Of a DNA stretch of 64,000 nucleotides, positions 35,444 to 43,162 are shown piece after piece (the stretch's first letter is position 1; each line of letters begins with the position of its first letter). Under the pieces are notes generated by a model. That model was not told where the DNA came from, did no database searches, and saw nothing but the letters and a program-made list of their open reading frames with translations. A program made the translations under genes and the position numbers. The stretch comes from Bacteriovorax sp037444575 (lineage in GTDB: Bacteria > Bdellovibrionota > Bacteriovoracia > Bacteriovoracales > Bacteriovoracaceae): NCBI GenBank assembly GCA_037444575.1, contig JBBIME010000007.1, positions 262,493-326,492 of the forward strand. The letters are read 5' to 3'.

Positions 35444-36400
35444 GTGTCTATTTTAAATGAACAATCGAGCCTAAGCAGCGAATTTCAGACGCACTTAGGA
35501 GCTCAAGGGCAACAAAAAATATGGGCCATTGGCGGTGGTAAAGGGGGCGTAGGAAAAAGTCTCGTTACGGCCAATCTTGCTATATGCTTGGCACTCATGG
35601 GCCATAAAGTTGCTGCCATAGACCTCGACCTGGGAGGTGCGAACCTACATACCTGCTTAGGTGTGCCTATCCCTGAAAAAACCTTATCTGATTATCTCTC
35701 TAAAAAAGTTAGAAGCCTAAATGAACTGCTTACTCCGACTGCTATAAGTAATCTGTATATTATCAGTGGTGCTCAAGATGATTTGGGAATAGCAAATCTT
35801 AAACAAATGCATAAAGCAAAACTTCTCAGTCAGCTTGGTGAACTTCCAGTTGATTATGTTTTGCTAGACCTTGGTGCAGGGACAACTTTTAACACTATCG
35901 ACTTTTTCATTTCAGCGGATCAAGGAATTATCACAACTCTTCCTGAGCCGACTTCAATTGAAAATTCATATCGATTTATTAAAGCTGTTTATCACAGAAA
36001 ACTTAAAATGGCCGAAGAGCTCCTCGAGATTGGACCGCTTATTGATCAAGCGATGAACGCAAAAATTTCTCAGAACTCTACACCTGCTGACCTCATCAAT
36101 CGCGTAATTGAAATCAATCCGGTTGTTGGTCAAAAGCTTCGTTCAGAAATTAATAAACTTAATCCCAAACTAATTATCAACCAGGTTCGCACACAAGCAG
36201 ATATTGATATTGGTTTTTCGATGAAGTTAATTAGCAAAAAATATTTCGGGATTAATCTCGATTACGTAGGTTATCTCGATTACGATGCAACAGTATGGCA
36301 AAGTGTGAAGAAAAGAAAACCTCTTCTTATGGAATTTCCGAATTCAACACTTGTGAATAATTTTGATCGAATTATCCACAGACTCTTAAACATTAATTAA
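35444..36400 (+). CDS. MinD/ParA-family ATPase (FlhG-like)
   Basis: A deviant Walker A P-loop ATPase: GGGKGGVGKSLVTANLA (about residues 27-43), with DLDLGGANLHTCLG as the switch region and VLLDLGAGTTFNTIDF as Walker B. The family includes ParA, MinD and FlhG, which position cargo, septum or flagella. Start is the GTG at 35444 after AGAGGA. It is first in a plus-strand run with a degenerate J-domain/HTH protein, rluD, pgeF and a VKOR-DsbA gene. Cargo is not indicated by sequence; the J-domain/HTH partner 19 bp downstream is the obvious candidate. Confidence 0.88.
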   Translation: MSILNEQSSLSSEFQTHLGAQGQQKIWAIGGGKGGVGKSLVTANLAICLALMGHKVAAIDLDLGGANLHTCLGVPIPEKTLSDYLSKKVRSLNELLTPTAISNLYIISGAQDDLGIANLKQMHKAKLLSQLGELPVDYVLLDLGAGTTFNTIDFFISADQGIITTLPEPTSIENSYRFIKAVYHRKLKMAEELLEIGPLIDQAMNAKISQNSTPADLINRVIEINPVVGQKLRSEINKLNPKLIINQVRTQADIDIGFSMKLISKKYFGINLDYVGYLDYDATVWQSVKKRKPLLMEFPNSTLVNNFDRIIHRLLNIN

Positions 36401-36419
36401 TAAGAAACATAAAACAATT

Positions 36420-37175
36420 ATGAGTGACCCAAAGAATTATTACGAAGTTTTAGAAATTCCTTCTACTGCTAGATCTGAAGAAATCTACCATAGCTACCAG
36501 CGAGCAAAGTCAGCTTATTCATCTGATTCATTGGCCCTATATTCCTTAATGAGTCCTGAAGAGTGCAGAAATATTTTAGAATTAGTTGAGGAAGCTTATT
36601 CTATTTTATCTGATCCTATGAAAAGAAAGCGCTACGACGAAGCCCGTGGAATAAACCGCGACTTCAGCACGCACAGTTACGATGTCCTTGCCGACAGAGT
36701 TACTCCACAAAGAAGCGATGTATATCGCGCTAACAGCACCCCATCGTCAGCAGTAAGCTCAATGCTTCGCGAGGAATTCACTTTAAACTCAACTACTTCA
36801 AGACCAGTTCTCTCTGGAGATACTTCAGCAGATGCTCAAGCAATGAGTGTTACTAAACTAGTTACACAAAAAAGATTTGCGCTTGATTATACTCCTGACA
36901 CTGAATTTGAAAGTGAAATTGAAAATGCGACTGAATTCTCAGGGGAATTTCTTCGCAAAATTCGTGAATATAAAAATGTTGACCTTGACCGCCTAAGTGA
37001 TATGACTAAAGTATCCAAACTTTATCTTCAGGCCATCGAAGGTGAGAATTACGACAAATTACCTGCTTCGGTTTATGTGCGCGGTTTTGTATTTCAATAT
37101 GCAAAGTGCTTAAAACTAAAAACAGAAGTTGTTGCAAACTCGTACATCGCCCGAATGAAAAAAGTAAAACCTTAA
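36420..37175 (+). CDS. Degenerate J-domain fused to a RodZ-like helix-turn-helix domain
   Basis: Residues 4-75 align with a DnaJ domain (DPKNYYEVLEIPSTARSEEIYHSY, then EEAYSILSDPMKRKRYDE), but the essential HPD tripeptide is replaced by SSD at 34-36. It should therefore not stimulate Hsp70. A linker of about 100 polar residues leads to a C-terminal HTH_25 domain (about 180-250: FLRKIREYKNVDLDRLSDMTKVSKLYLQAIE, then LPASVYVRGFVFQYAKCL). That domain resembles the cytoplasmic domain of RodZ, though no membrane segment follows. The role is unknown, perhaps linking the MinD-like protein to DNA or a polar structure (inference). Confidence 0.84.
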   Translation: MSDPKNYYEVLEIPSTARSEEIYHSYQRAKSAYSSDSLALYSLMSPEECRNILELVEEAYSILSDPMKRKRYDEARGINRDFSTHSYDVLADRVTPQRSDVYRANSTPSSAVSSMLREEFTLNSTTSRPVLSGDTSADAQAMSVTKLVTQKRFALDYTPDTEFESEIENATEFSGEFLRKIREYKNVDLDRLSDMTKVSKLYLQAIEGENYDKLPASVYVRGFVFQYAKCLKLKTEVVANSYIARMKKVKP

Positions 37176-37192
37176 AAAACTTTGAGACCTTT

Positions 37193-38206
37193 GTGAACAA
37201 TACACCTGAATCTTCTCTCGATATTGATGATGACTCTTTAAAACTCACCATCACTAACGAAGACCGTGAAACGTACAAGCGTCTTGATCAATTTCTTGCC
37301 TCAATCTCATCTGGCCATTCACGCACCTTTTTGAAAAATCTTTTTCAAAAAGATCAAATTGTAGTCAGTGAAGATTCACCAGTTCAACCAAAGCTTGAAT
37401 TAAAAAAAATGCCTCCGGCTGGAACGATTATAGAAATCCTCGTTCCCCCACCGCTTCCTTCAACAGCAGAACCTGAAAATATTCCGCTGGAAATTCTTTA
37501 TGAAGATGAGCACTTGGTATTTGTAAATAAACCAGCAGGTCTTGTTACTCATCCTGCTCCGGGAAATTATACAGGCACATTGGTAAACGCAATTTTGTAT
37601 CACTGCAAAGATATTAAAGGAGTTGGTGATCAAAAAAGACCGGGAATCGTTCACCGCTTAGATAAAGGCACAAGCGGAGTTATGGTCATCGCTAAAACTC
37701 AGGCGTGCCATGAAGGTTTAGTTCTTCTTTTTTCAACTCACAACATTGAAAGAATGTATGAAGCACTTGTTATGAAAAATCGCTGTCAATCTTATGGGAC
37801 AGTTGAGAGCTTTATCGGTCGCGATCCTCACAACCGCCTTAAAATGAAAAGCAGTGGGACTCGTGGAAAACAGGCCATCACTCACTACAATGTTCTTGAA
37901 ATATTTGATCGCCATTTGCACATGGAATTTAAACTTGAAACAGGACGCACACATCAAATCAGAGTTCATACTTCTGAAGTTTTAAAAATGCCGATTCTTT
38001 GCGATCCGACCTATGGCTCTCCCAATGAACATTTAATGAAACTAGGGGCCAGCTATAAAGAACTAATTGGCGATTACCCATATCCTTTTCTTCACGCCAA
38101 AGTCCTAGGGCTTGTTCACCCAATCACAGGAGAGAAATTGCGTTTTGAAGTTCCTCCGCCTAAACTATTTCAAGATGTATTAAATCTTTCTAGACAGAGT
38201 AATTAA
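37193..38206 (+). CDS. rluD: 23S rRNA/tRNA pseudouridine synthase, RluD/RluA family
   Basis: An S4 RNA-binding domain (KRLDQFLASISSGHSRTFLKNLF) is followed by the RluA catalytic domain with VNKPAGLVTHP and the catalytic aspartate in HRLDKGTSGVMVIAK. The C-terminal GRTHQIRVH block is typical. By family and gene order (followed by pgeF, as in E. coli) it likely makes the helix 69 pseudouridines of 23S rRNA. The open frame extends back to 37106 inside the previous gene. I prefer the GTG at 37193, 17 bases after that gene's stop, although its ribosome site is weak. Confidence 0.91.
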   Translation: MNNTPESSLDIDDDSLKLTITNEDRETYKRLDQFLASISSGHSRTFLKNLFQKDQIVVSEDSPVQPKLELKKMPPAGTIIEILVPPPLPSTAEPENIPLEILYEDEHLVFVNKPAGLVTHPAPGNYTGTLVNAILYHCKDIKGVGDQKRPGIVHRLDKGTSGVMVIAKTQACHEGLVLLFSTHNIERMYEALVMKNRCQSYGTVESFIGRDPHNRLKMKSSGTRGKQAITHYNVLEIFDRHLHMEFKLETGRTHQIRVHTSEVLKMPILCDPTYGSPNEHLMKLGASYKELIGDYPYPFLHAKVLGLVHPITGEKLRFEVPPPKLFQDVLNLSRQSN

Positions 38207-38207
38207 A

Positions 38208-38789
38208 ATGGCAGAGGCCACAATTGTTTTTGAAAAAGAACTACCCCGTGGAAAGTTTTGTGTATATCAAACAAAACCCTCTTTTGATTTAATCAAAGTC
38301 AAACAGACTCATTCCAATATTATCCTTTCTGAAAAAAGCTGTAGCGATCAAGTTGCTGATGGAATGATTGGCACTTCCTCTACCCCCATGGCAATCCTCA
38401 CTGCTGATTGCTTGCCAGTTCTCCTTTTGGGAGAAAAAGAGCATGCGTTTATCCACGCTGGTTGGCGCGGACTTCATAATGAAATTTTAAAAAGCGACCT
38501 TATTAAAAAGATGAATCCCTTTTACGCTTTCATTGGGCCTCATATTAGTGTGAAACACTATGAAGTGCAGCCTGACTTTAAATCAAATTTTGCTTATCCC
38601 AACGCGTTTATAGAAAAAGAAGGAAAACTTTTTTTTGATTTATCTGTTGTTGCGAAAGCTCAACTTGAAGCATTTTTTCCGAATATTAAGATTGAAGAAG
38701 CGAGACTCTGTACTTTTGAAAATGAAATACTACACAGCTATCGCAGAAATAAAACAACTGAACGCAACTGGAATGTTTATATCCCTTAA
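38208..38789 (+). CDS. pgeF: YfiH/PgeF family multicopper-type protein (peptidoglycan editing/purine nucleoside phosphorylase)
   Basis: The family block is clear: IKVKQTHSN, ILTADCLPVLL, IHAGWRGLHN and FIGPHISVKHYEV hold the metal-binding histidines and cysteine. E. coli PgeF corrects misincorporated residues in peptidoglycan precursors, and related human and bacterial proteins have purine nucleoside phosphorylase or deaminase activity. At 193 residues it is shorter than the usual 240, mainly at the N-terminus. It begins one base after the rluD stop, the same order as rluD-pgeF elsewhere. Confidence 0.9.
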   Translation: MAEATIVFEKELPRGKFCVYQTKPSFDLIKVKQTHSNIILSEKSCSDQVADGMIGTSSTPMAILTADCLPVLLLGEKEHAFIHAGWRGLHNEILKSDLIKKMNPFYAFIGPHISVKHYEVQPDFKSNFAYPNAFIEKEGKLFFDLSVVAKAQLEAFFPNIKIEEARLCTFENEILHSYRRNKTTERNWNVYIP

Positions 38790-38804
38790 ATGGAGTTTTA
38801 AAAT

Positions 38805-39941
38805 ATGGAACACAAGTCAGTCTATCACGACACAAAACTCAACACTACGCTAATTCTCATTGTCTTAAGCGCACTAATGATTGGGTTCTCAGTCTATCTT
38901 ACTCAGCACTATTTCGATTTAAGATTTCCAACTGGTCTAGAGGGGAAATCCATTTGTAACTTAAATCAATTTTTTAACTGCGATAAAACGACCCTCTCGG
39001 CTGTATCTAACATTGCAGGAATTCCTATTTCTGTCTTTGGAATAATTATCGGTATTCTTACGATGCTTGGCTTAATCATTAAGAATGAAGATTATGAGCG
39101 CACAATTTATTTCACTCTTGTTGTTAATTTTGCAGGCTGCCTTCTTCTTTTCTCTTATTCTCTTTTTGTTCTAAAAGGCCTTTGCCCATTTTGCACTCTT
39201 TATTACATTGCTTCTGGGCTTGCTCTTCTTCTTTTTTATAATAAAAGTAAAACCAGCAAACCAGCTTTAAGTTATTTGGGTTTTTTCGCAGTAGTTGTTC
39301 TAGCTATCAGTGGTCTTACTAAAATGAATGTTGATTCAAAGGTTAAAGCTCAAAGTGAAGTTGCAGTAGATTTGATTAAACAGTATTACTCTCTTCCGGA
39401 CTTAGGATCTCCCAAAATTTCTTCAGAATATAAAATTGCAAGTGCGGCCAATGCTCCAATTAGAATGGTCATCTTTTCAGATTTTGAATGTCCTGCCTGC
39501 AAGGCCCTTTCTGAAATAGTGCCTCAAATAGCTTCTCGCTATGAAGGAAAAATTGATATTCAATATTTTTACTACCCTCTAGATAATAGCTGTAATCCAT
39601 CAATGGAGAGACCATTACATCAATATGCTTGCAAGGCCGCTTATGCTGCCAGCTGTATGCCACCTCAAGACTTTGCAAAAGTTCATGATGAAATCTTTCG
39701 TAACCAAAATAAATTTGAAGCAGGATATGTTGATCAATTTATCAAGTCCAATAAACTTGAAACTTGTGTAGCTGACCCGAAAACGAAAGAGAAAGTTGTC
39801 TCCCTCATAAAAGCGGCAGATCCATTTAACATCCGCTCTACTCCAAGTTATCTAATTAACGGAGTAAAAATTGAAGGAGTTCTTCCCGTAGATCAAATGT
39901 TTGCAATTATGGATGAAATTCTAAAACGTTCCGGCAAATAG
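38805..39941 (+). CDS. VKOR-DsbA-like fusion, disulfide-forming membrane protein
   Basis: The N-terminal half (to about residue 165) is a VKOR-type membrane domain with about five hydrophobic segments. Its redox cysteines are CNLNQFFNC (about 46-54, with the following TTLS) and CPFC (about 127-130). The periplasmic C-terminal half is a DsbA-like thioredoxin domain with FSDFECPACKAL (active-site CPAC) and a late cis-proline loop RSTPSYLING. Together they would form disulfides in exported proteins, with quinone as the final acceptor. This fits the many two-cysteine exported proteins nearby. A GGAG site precedes the ATG. Confidence 0.89.
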   Translation: MEHKSVYHDTKLNTTLILIVLSALMIGFSVYLTQHYFDLRFPTGLEGKSICNLNQFFNCDKTTLSAVSNIAGIPISVFGIIIGILTMLGLIIKNEDYERTIYFTLVVNFAGCLLLFSYSLFVLKGLCPFCTLYYIASGLALLLFYNKSKTSKPALSYLGFFAVVVLAISGLTKMNVDSKVKAQSEVAVDLIKQYYSLPDLGSPKISSEYKIASAANAPIRMVIFSDFECPACKALSEIVPQIASRYEGKIDIQYFYYPLDNSCNPSMERPLHQYACKAAYAASCMPPQDFAKVHDEIFRNQNKFEAGYVDQFIKSNKLETCVADPKTKEKVVSLIKAADPFNIRSTPSYLINGVKIEGVLPVDQMFAIMDEILKRSGK

Positions 39942-39960
39942 TATTGTCTGGCGAGTTTCT

Positions 39961-40302
39961 TCAGTGAAGACCATAAGTCATCATTGGAGAAATTTGCCAC
40001 GATAATAAATTCGCAAATAAGCTAATAAAAAAACAGTCCAGTAATTTCTGTTTGAGAACGTACTTTAATATCAAAGCTTCAGTCAGAATGGCGAAGCTTT
40101 CCGCCAATAAAATATTCTGCAAATAAGTAAGCTTTAAATTCATGAAGAAAAAAAAGACGATGGGATGAGTGATGGCATTTATTCCCGTAACCAAAATGAA
40201 GTCAGTCACGAGGGATAGGTCCTTCCTTACCATTTTCATAAATAATAAATACGCAGGCATCTCTAGTAGATTTGACTGAAGAAAAATATAGAAATAACTC
40301 AT
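39961..40302 (-). CDS. Small membrane protein of unknown function (113 aa)
   Basis: The protein has four likely membrane segments and little else: hydrophobic stretches around residues 8-25, 32-53, 62-80 and 88-103. The family is not recognised. Its ATG overlaps the preceding gene's stop by four bases, so it is translationally coupled as the last of a three-gene minus-strand unit. Confidence 0.6.
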   Translation of the reverse strand: MSYFYIFLQSNLLEMPAYLLFMKMVRKDLSLVTDFILVTGINAITHPIVFFFFMNLKLTYLQNILLAESFAILTEALILKYVLKQKLLDCFFISLFANLLSWQISPMMTYGLH

Positions 40303-40613
40303 TGGCGAATCAATTTTATAAGTTTGTAGAAATTAAACACTTGTAATAATAGTAAAAGAACAATCGCAATTATCTGTCCGATTGAGAGTGAAATTTGTCC
40401 CGAAGAAAGGTCACTGTAAAAAGATCTCATGACAGGATTTGCATTATTAAAATTTTTTATCATGCCCAAAGGTGTTAGAAAAAGAGCAGAATCCCAATTG
40501 GTTTCTGATAATTCTGGAATCCTGTAAGTTGAGAAAAAGGAAATTCCCATAAGGCATAATAACTGAAATATAAAATGATAAAGAATCTTTACTTGCAAGT
40601 TTTTTGCTCCCAA
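40299..40613 (-). CDS. Small membrane protein of unknown function (104 aa)
   Basis: An N-terminal hydrophobic segment (about 8-27) and a C-terminal one (about 75-98) flank a periplasmic-looking loop of about 50 residues (RIPELSETNWDSALF and beyond). Its start overlaps the preceding exported gene by 25 bp and its end overlaps the next gene by 4 bp. No family recognised. The other frame open here (to 40695) lacks this coupling and is disregarded. Confidence 0.58.
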   Translation of the reverse strand: MGAKNLQVKILYHFIFQLLCLMGISFFSTYRIPELSETNWDSALFLTPLGMIKNFNNANPVMRSFYSDLSSGQISLSIGQIIAIVLLLLLQVFNFYKLIKLIRQ

Positions 40614-41101
40614 GGAAAACCATCACCAAATATATCGCCATTATCACCAACGACAGATCGAGGATAAATGGATATTGTGCAGGTTGAATCGCCATGCTTG
40701 ATTACTACATACTTTCCATTAACCAGTTTTAGTTCTCCGTCATTGCATTCAAACGTCATGACCTTTTCAGATACTCCTTCTTTTGGAGGATTATAGATGC
40801 CGAGGTTTTTAAATGTTTCTTCAAAAACTTTTTTTAACTCTGGTTGCATCGTCGTAATAACTGAAGCAACAGAAGGAAGAATTTTTTGAAGTTTGACAGC
40901 TTCATCCCCCTTGAGTGTGATTTTGTAATAAGGATTGGTAATTCTTCTTACTTCCCTTTCCTGATGATTGATCAGTTTATATTCCCGCATCTTTATTTCA
41001 TTTACCTTGATGACAGCAATTCCCCCGTCGTTGGCATAAGCAAGCTGTGTTGAGATTGCCATAGTGGCAACAATAACGATTCTTCCAACTTTCTTTTTCA
41101 T
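40589..41101 (-). CDS. Exported protein of unknown function (170 aa)
   Basis: A signal peptide (about residues 1-23, ending LAYA) is followed by a soluble domain with three cysteines (FECND, TCTIS and the C-terminal TCK). No family recognised. It is the first gene of a three-gene unit with two small membrane proteins; the whole looks like an envelope cassette. About 240 bp separate it from the divergent receiver/CheX gene. Confidence 0.67.
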   Translation of the reverse strand: MKKKVGRIVIVATMAISTQLAYANDGGIAVIKVNEIKMREYKLINHQEREVRRITNPYYKITLKGDEAVKLQKILPSVASVITTMQPELKKVFEETFKNLGIYNPPKEGVSEKVMTFECNDGELKLVNGKYVVIKHGDSTCTISIYPRSVVGDNGDIFGDGFPWEQKTCK

Positions 41102-41342
41102 GGCCGTTCCTTGAAAAGGTTAATCTTCAGGATTTGGATACCTATAAAAATTTATTTTTGATAATTAAAGAAAACTCAATTTATTGATTCATTCACAAAT
41201 CCTATAAATCTCATAAGATTTCATAGTCATTCTTTGTTATTTTTATTTGTATCGTTAAATCTCATTTATCTATTTTCAACCTTTTCAATTTAACTCCGAA
41301 TTTTTCCGATAATGTACAAAATACAATAAGGCTTCATTCATT

Positions 41343-42239
41343 ATGCAATCTAAGAAAAATTTGTTGGTCATCGATAAATCCAGTGAGCAGATAACTCAAA
41401 TAAAAAAACAGATTCAAGCAATAAACAGCAAGGTCTCAATTTTTACTTTAAGTAGTCGCGAGCAACTTAATTCAATAACTCAAAATAATATCAAATGCAT
41501 ATTCCTCAATGCCAACATTGGAAAATCTGATACTTTATACTTCTTGCGTTTTCTAGCTACATTGAAAGAAATTACAAAAACTGAAATACCAATTTTTATT
41601 ACCTCTGAAGACTTTGATCTCTTAATGGAAATCATCGAACAGTTCTCTTTTGAAAAAATGGAGCTTGTTCACACACCGCTAGACTTAAATGCACTAGTCG
41701 AAAAAATGAGCGTAATTCTTTTTGGTAGCAAAGCAATTCCAGTCATTCAAAAAGAGAATGCCCCTCAAAAGAATCTCAACATGAACGTTGAGTTTATGAA
41801 TATCTTTATCACAAGTACTCAGAAGATCATCACTGAAATGGCACAGGTCAAAGATTTGTCGCACTCTCCCCCAGCTCTCTTGTCTAAACTAAAAGAACCA
41901 TTGTCTATTACGATTTCAGCGAATATTGCGATTACCTCAGCTCACTTTGAAGGAAATTATTATATCGCGTTTCCAACACAAACTTTTCTCAATTTTTATG
42001 AAGTTGTTGTTATGGAAAAATGTACAGAAATTAATGATGGAAATAAGGACTTTGCCAGCGAGCTTGCAAACATTATCTACGGTCAATGTAAGCAAAAACT
42101 CTCTGCCGATGGCCTCCACTTAGAAATGGTTATCCCATCAGTACACATGGGAGAAATACAACACCCGGTTGTCATTATTATCCCTTTTATCTGTTCTTTA
42201 GGAAAATTCTATTTGGCGATCGCCCCTAAAACAAAATAG
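41343..42239 (+). CDS. Pseudo-receiver fused to a CheX-type phosphatase domain
   Basis: Residues 1-120 look like a response-regulator receiver (LLVIDKSSEQ for the first strand), but the phosphoacceptor position is Asn56 in IFLNANIG, so it is probably not phosphorylated. Residues about 145-298 match CheX: GNYYIAFP, then DFASELANIIYGQ with the catalytic ExxN at about 240-243, and IPSVHMGE. CheX dephosphorylates CheY-P, so this may be a chemotaxis phosphatase steered by a dead receiver. A CCGATAA motif lies at 41306-41312. tatD follows after 9 bp. Confidence 0.78.
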   Translation: MQSKKNLLVIDKSSEQITQIKKQIQAINSKVSIFTLSSREQLNSITQNNIKCIFLNANIGKSDTLYFLRFLATLKEITKTEIPIFITSEDFDLLMEIIEQFSFEKMELVHTPLDLNALVEKMSVILFGSKAIPVIQKENAPQKNLNMNVEFMNIFITSTQKIITEMAQVKDLSHSPPALLSKLKEPLSITISANIAITSAHFEGNYYIAFPTQTFLNFYEVVVMEKCTEINDGNKDFASELANIIYGQCKQKLSADGLHLEMVIPSVHMGEIQHPVVIIIPFICSLGKFYLAIAPKTK

Positions 42240-42248
42240 AATTTCACT

Positions 42249-43064
42249 ATGAGCAAGAGTAGACGCGAAATTCCTATCTTTAATCTTCCAATTATCGAGA
42301 CACACTTTCATCTCGACATGCTTAAATCTATGTCTCGCGAAGAGGTAATTGCAAAAACGCGTCTTCATAACATTGAAAAAATGATCACCATTTCAACATC
42401 CGCGAATAACTTGGACGAAGTGATCTCAATGGCCGAAACATTTCCTGAAATTTACTGCACTCAAGGACTTCACCCTCACGATGGTAAAGAGTGGAGTCAA
42501 GATGTAAGAGATCACGTTTTAAAAAATCTCAATAACCCAAAAAGAAATAAAAAAATAGTCGCGATTGGAGAAATTGGATTGGACTACTATTATTCCAAAT
42601 CTCCTCGCGATGAACAAATGAAAGCTTTTGAAGAACAATTGCAAATGGCGGTTGATTACAATCTTCCAGTCGTTATTCACACTCGCGAAGCAGACCTTGA
42701 TACAATTGCAGTTCTTAAAAACTTCAGCGCTTCTTTAAAAAGAAAGGGAGTCGTTCACAGCTTTACTTCCGGATTGCCACTTGCTCAGTTTGCTTTAGAT
42801 GAAGGATTCTGCTTGGGATTTAATGGCATTATCACTTTTAAAAACGCTGAGAATGTTCGCGATGCTTTAAGGATCACTCCTCTGGATCGAATTCTCCTTG
42901 AGACAGACTCCCCTTTTCTCACTCCTGATCCTTATCGAGGAGTAGAAAATGCTCCTTACTATCTACCTTTTATTGCTGAAAAAATTGCGGAGGTAAAAGG
43001 AGTTTCTCTGGAAACGGTTTTAAAACACGCCTATAAAAACAGCATCGAGCTTTTCCATTTGTAG
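42249..43064 (+). CDS. tatD: TatD family metal-dependent hydrolase
   Basis: A TIM-barrel nuclease, in E. coli a 3'-5' exonuclease for single-stranded DNA and RNA. Metal ligands appear as THFHLD (usual DxHxH, with Thr-His-Phe-His here), GEIGLDYYY, VVIHTREA, VVHSFTSG and LLETDSPFL. At 271 residues it is typical. It sits 9 bp behind the CheX gene, but that pairing is likely only positional. The start ATG has no strong ribosome site. Confidence 0.92.
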   Translation: MSKSRREIPIFNLPIIETHFHLDMLKSMSREEVIAKTRLHNIEKMITISTSANNLDEVISMAETFPEIYCTQGLHPHDGKEWSQDVRDHVLKNLNNPKRNKKIVAIGEIGLDYYYSKSPRDEQMKAFEEQLQMAVDYNLPVVIHTREADLDTIAVLKNFSASLKRKGVVHSFTSGLPLAQFALDEGFCLGFNGIITFKNAENVRDALRITPLDRILLETDSPFLTPDPYRGVENAPYYLPFIAEKIAEVKGVSLETVLKHAYKNSIELFHL

Positions 43065-43096
43065 TGAAAATAGCACCTTAGAACTTTTTACCTGAT

Positions 43097-43124
43097 TAAA
43101 TAATTCTAACATTTCTTCCGATAA
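43097..43124 (+). promoter_or_regulatory. Sigma-28-like promoter candidate
   Basis: TAAA at 43097-43100, a 16-base spacer and TCCGATAA at 43117-43124; the consensus spacing is 15 and the -10 begins with G. The predicted start near 43131 leaves about 30 bases before the GTG at 43163, including a GGAG ribosome site. Confidence 0.5.
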
Positions 43125-43162
43125 GCCCCATATTATAAGGCCTCTTGCGTGGAGTTCGGACT

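Noticed and set aside
40447..40695. 82-codon minus-strand frame between the exported and membrane genes
   Set aside because: It overlaps both neighbours heavily, whereas the alternative frame gives coupled starts and stops and proper membrane segments.
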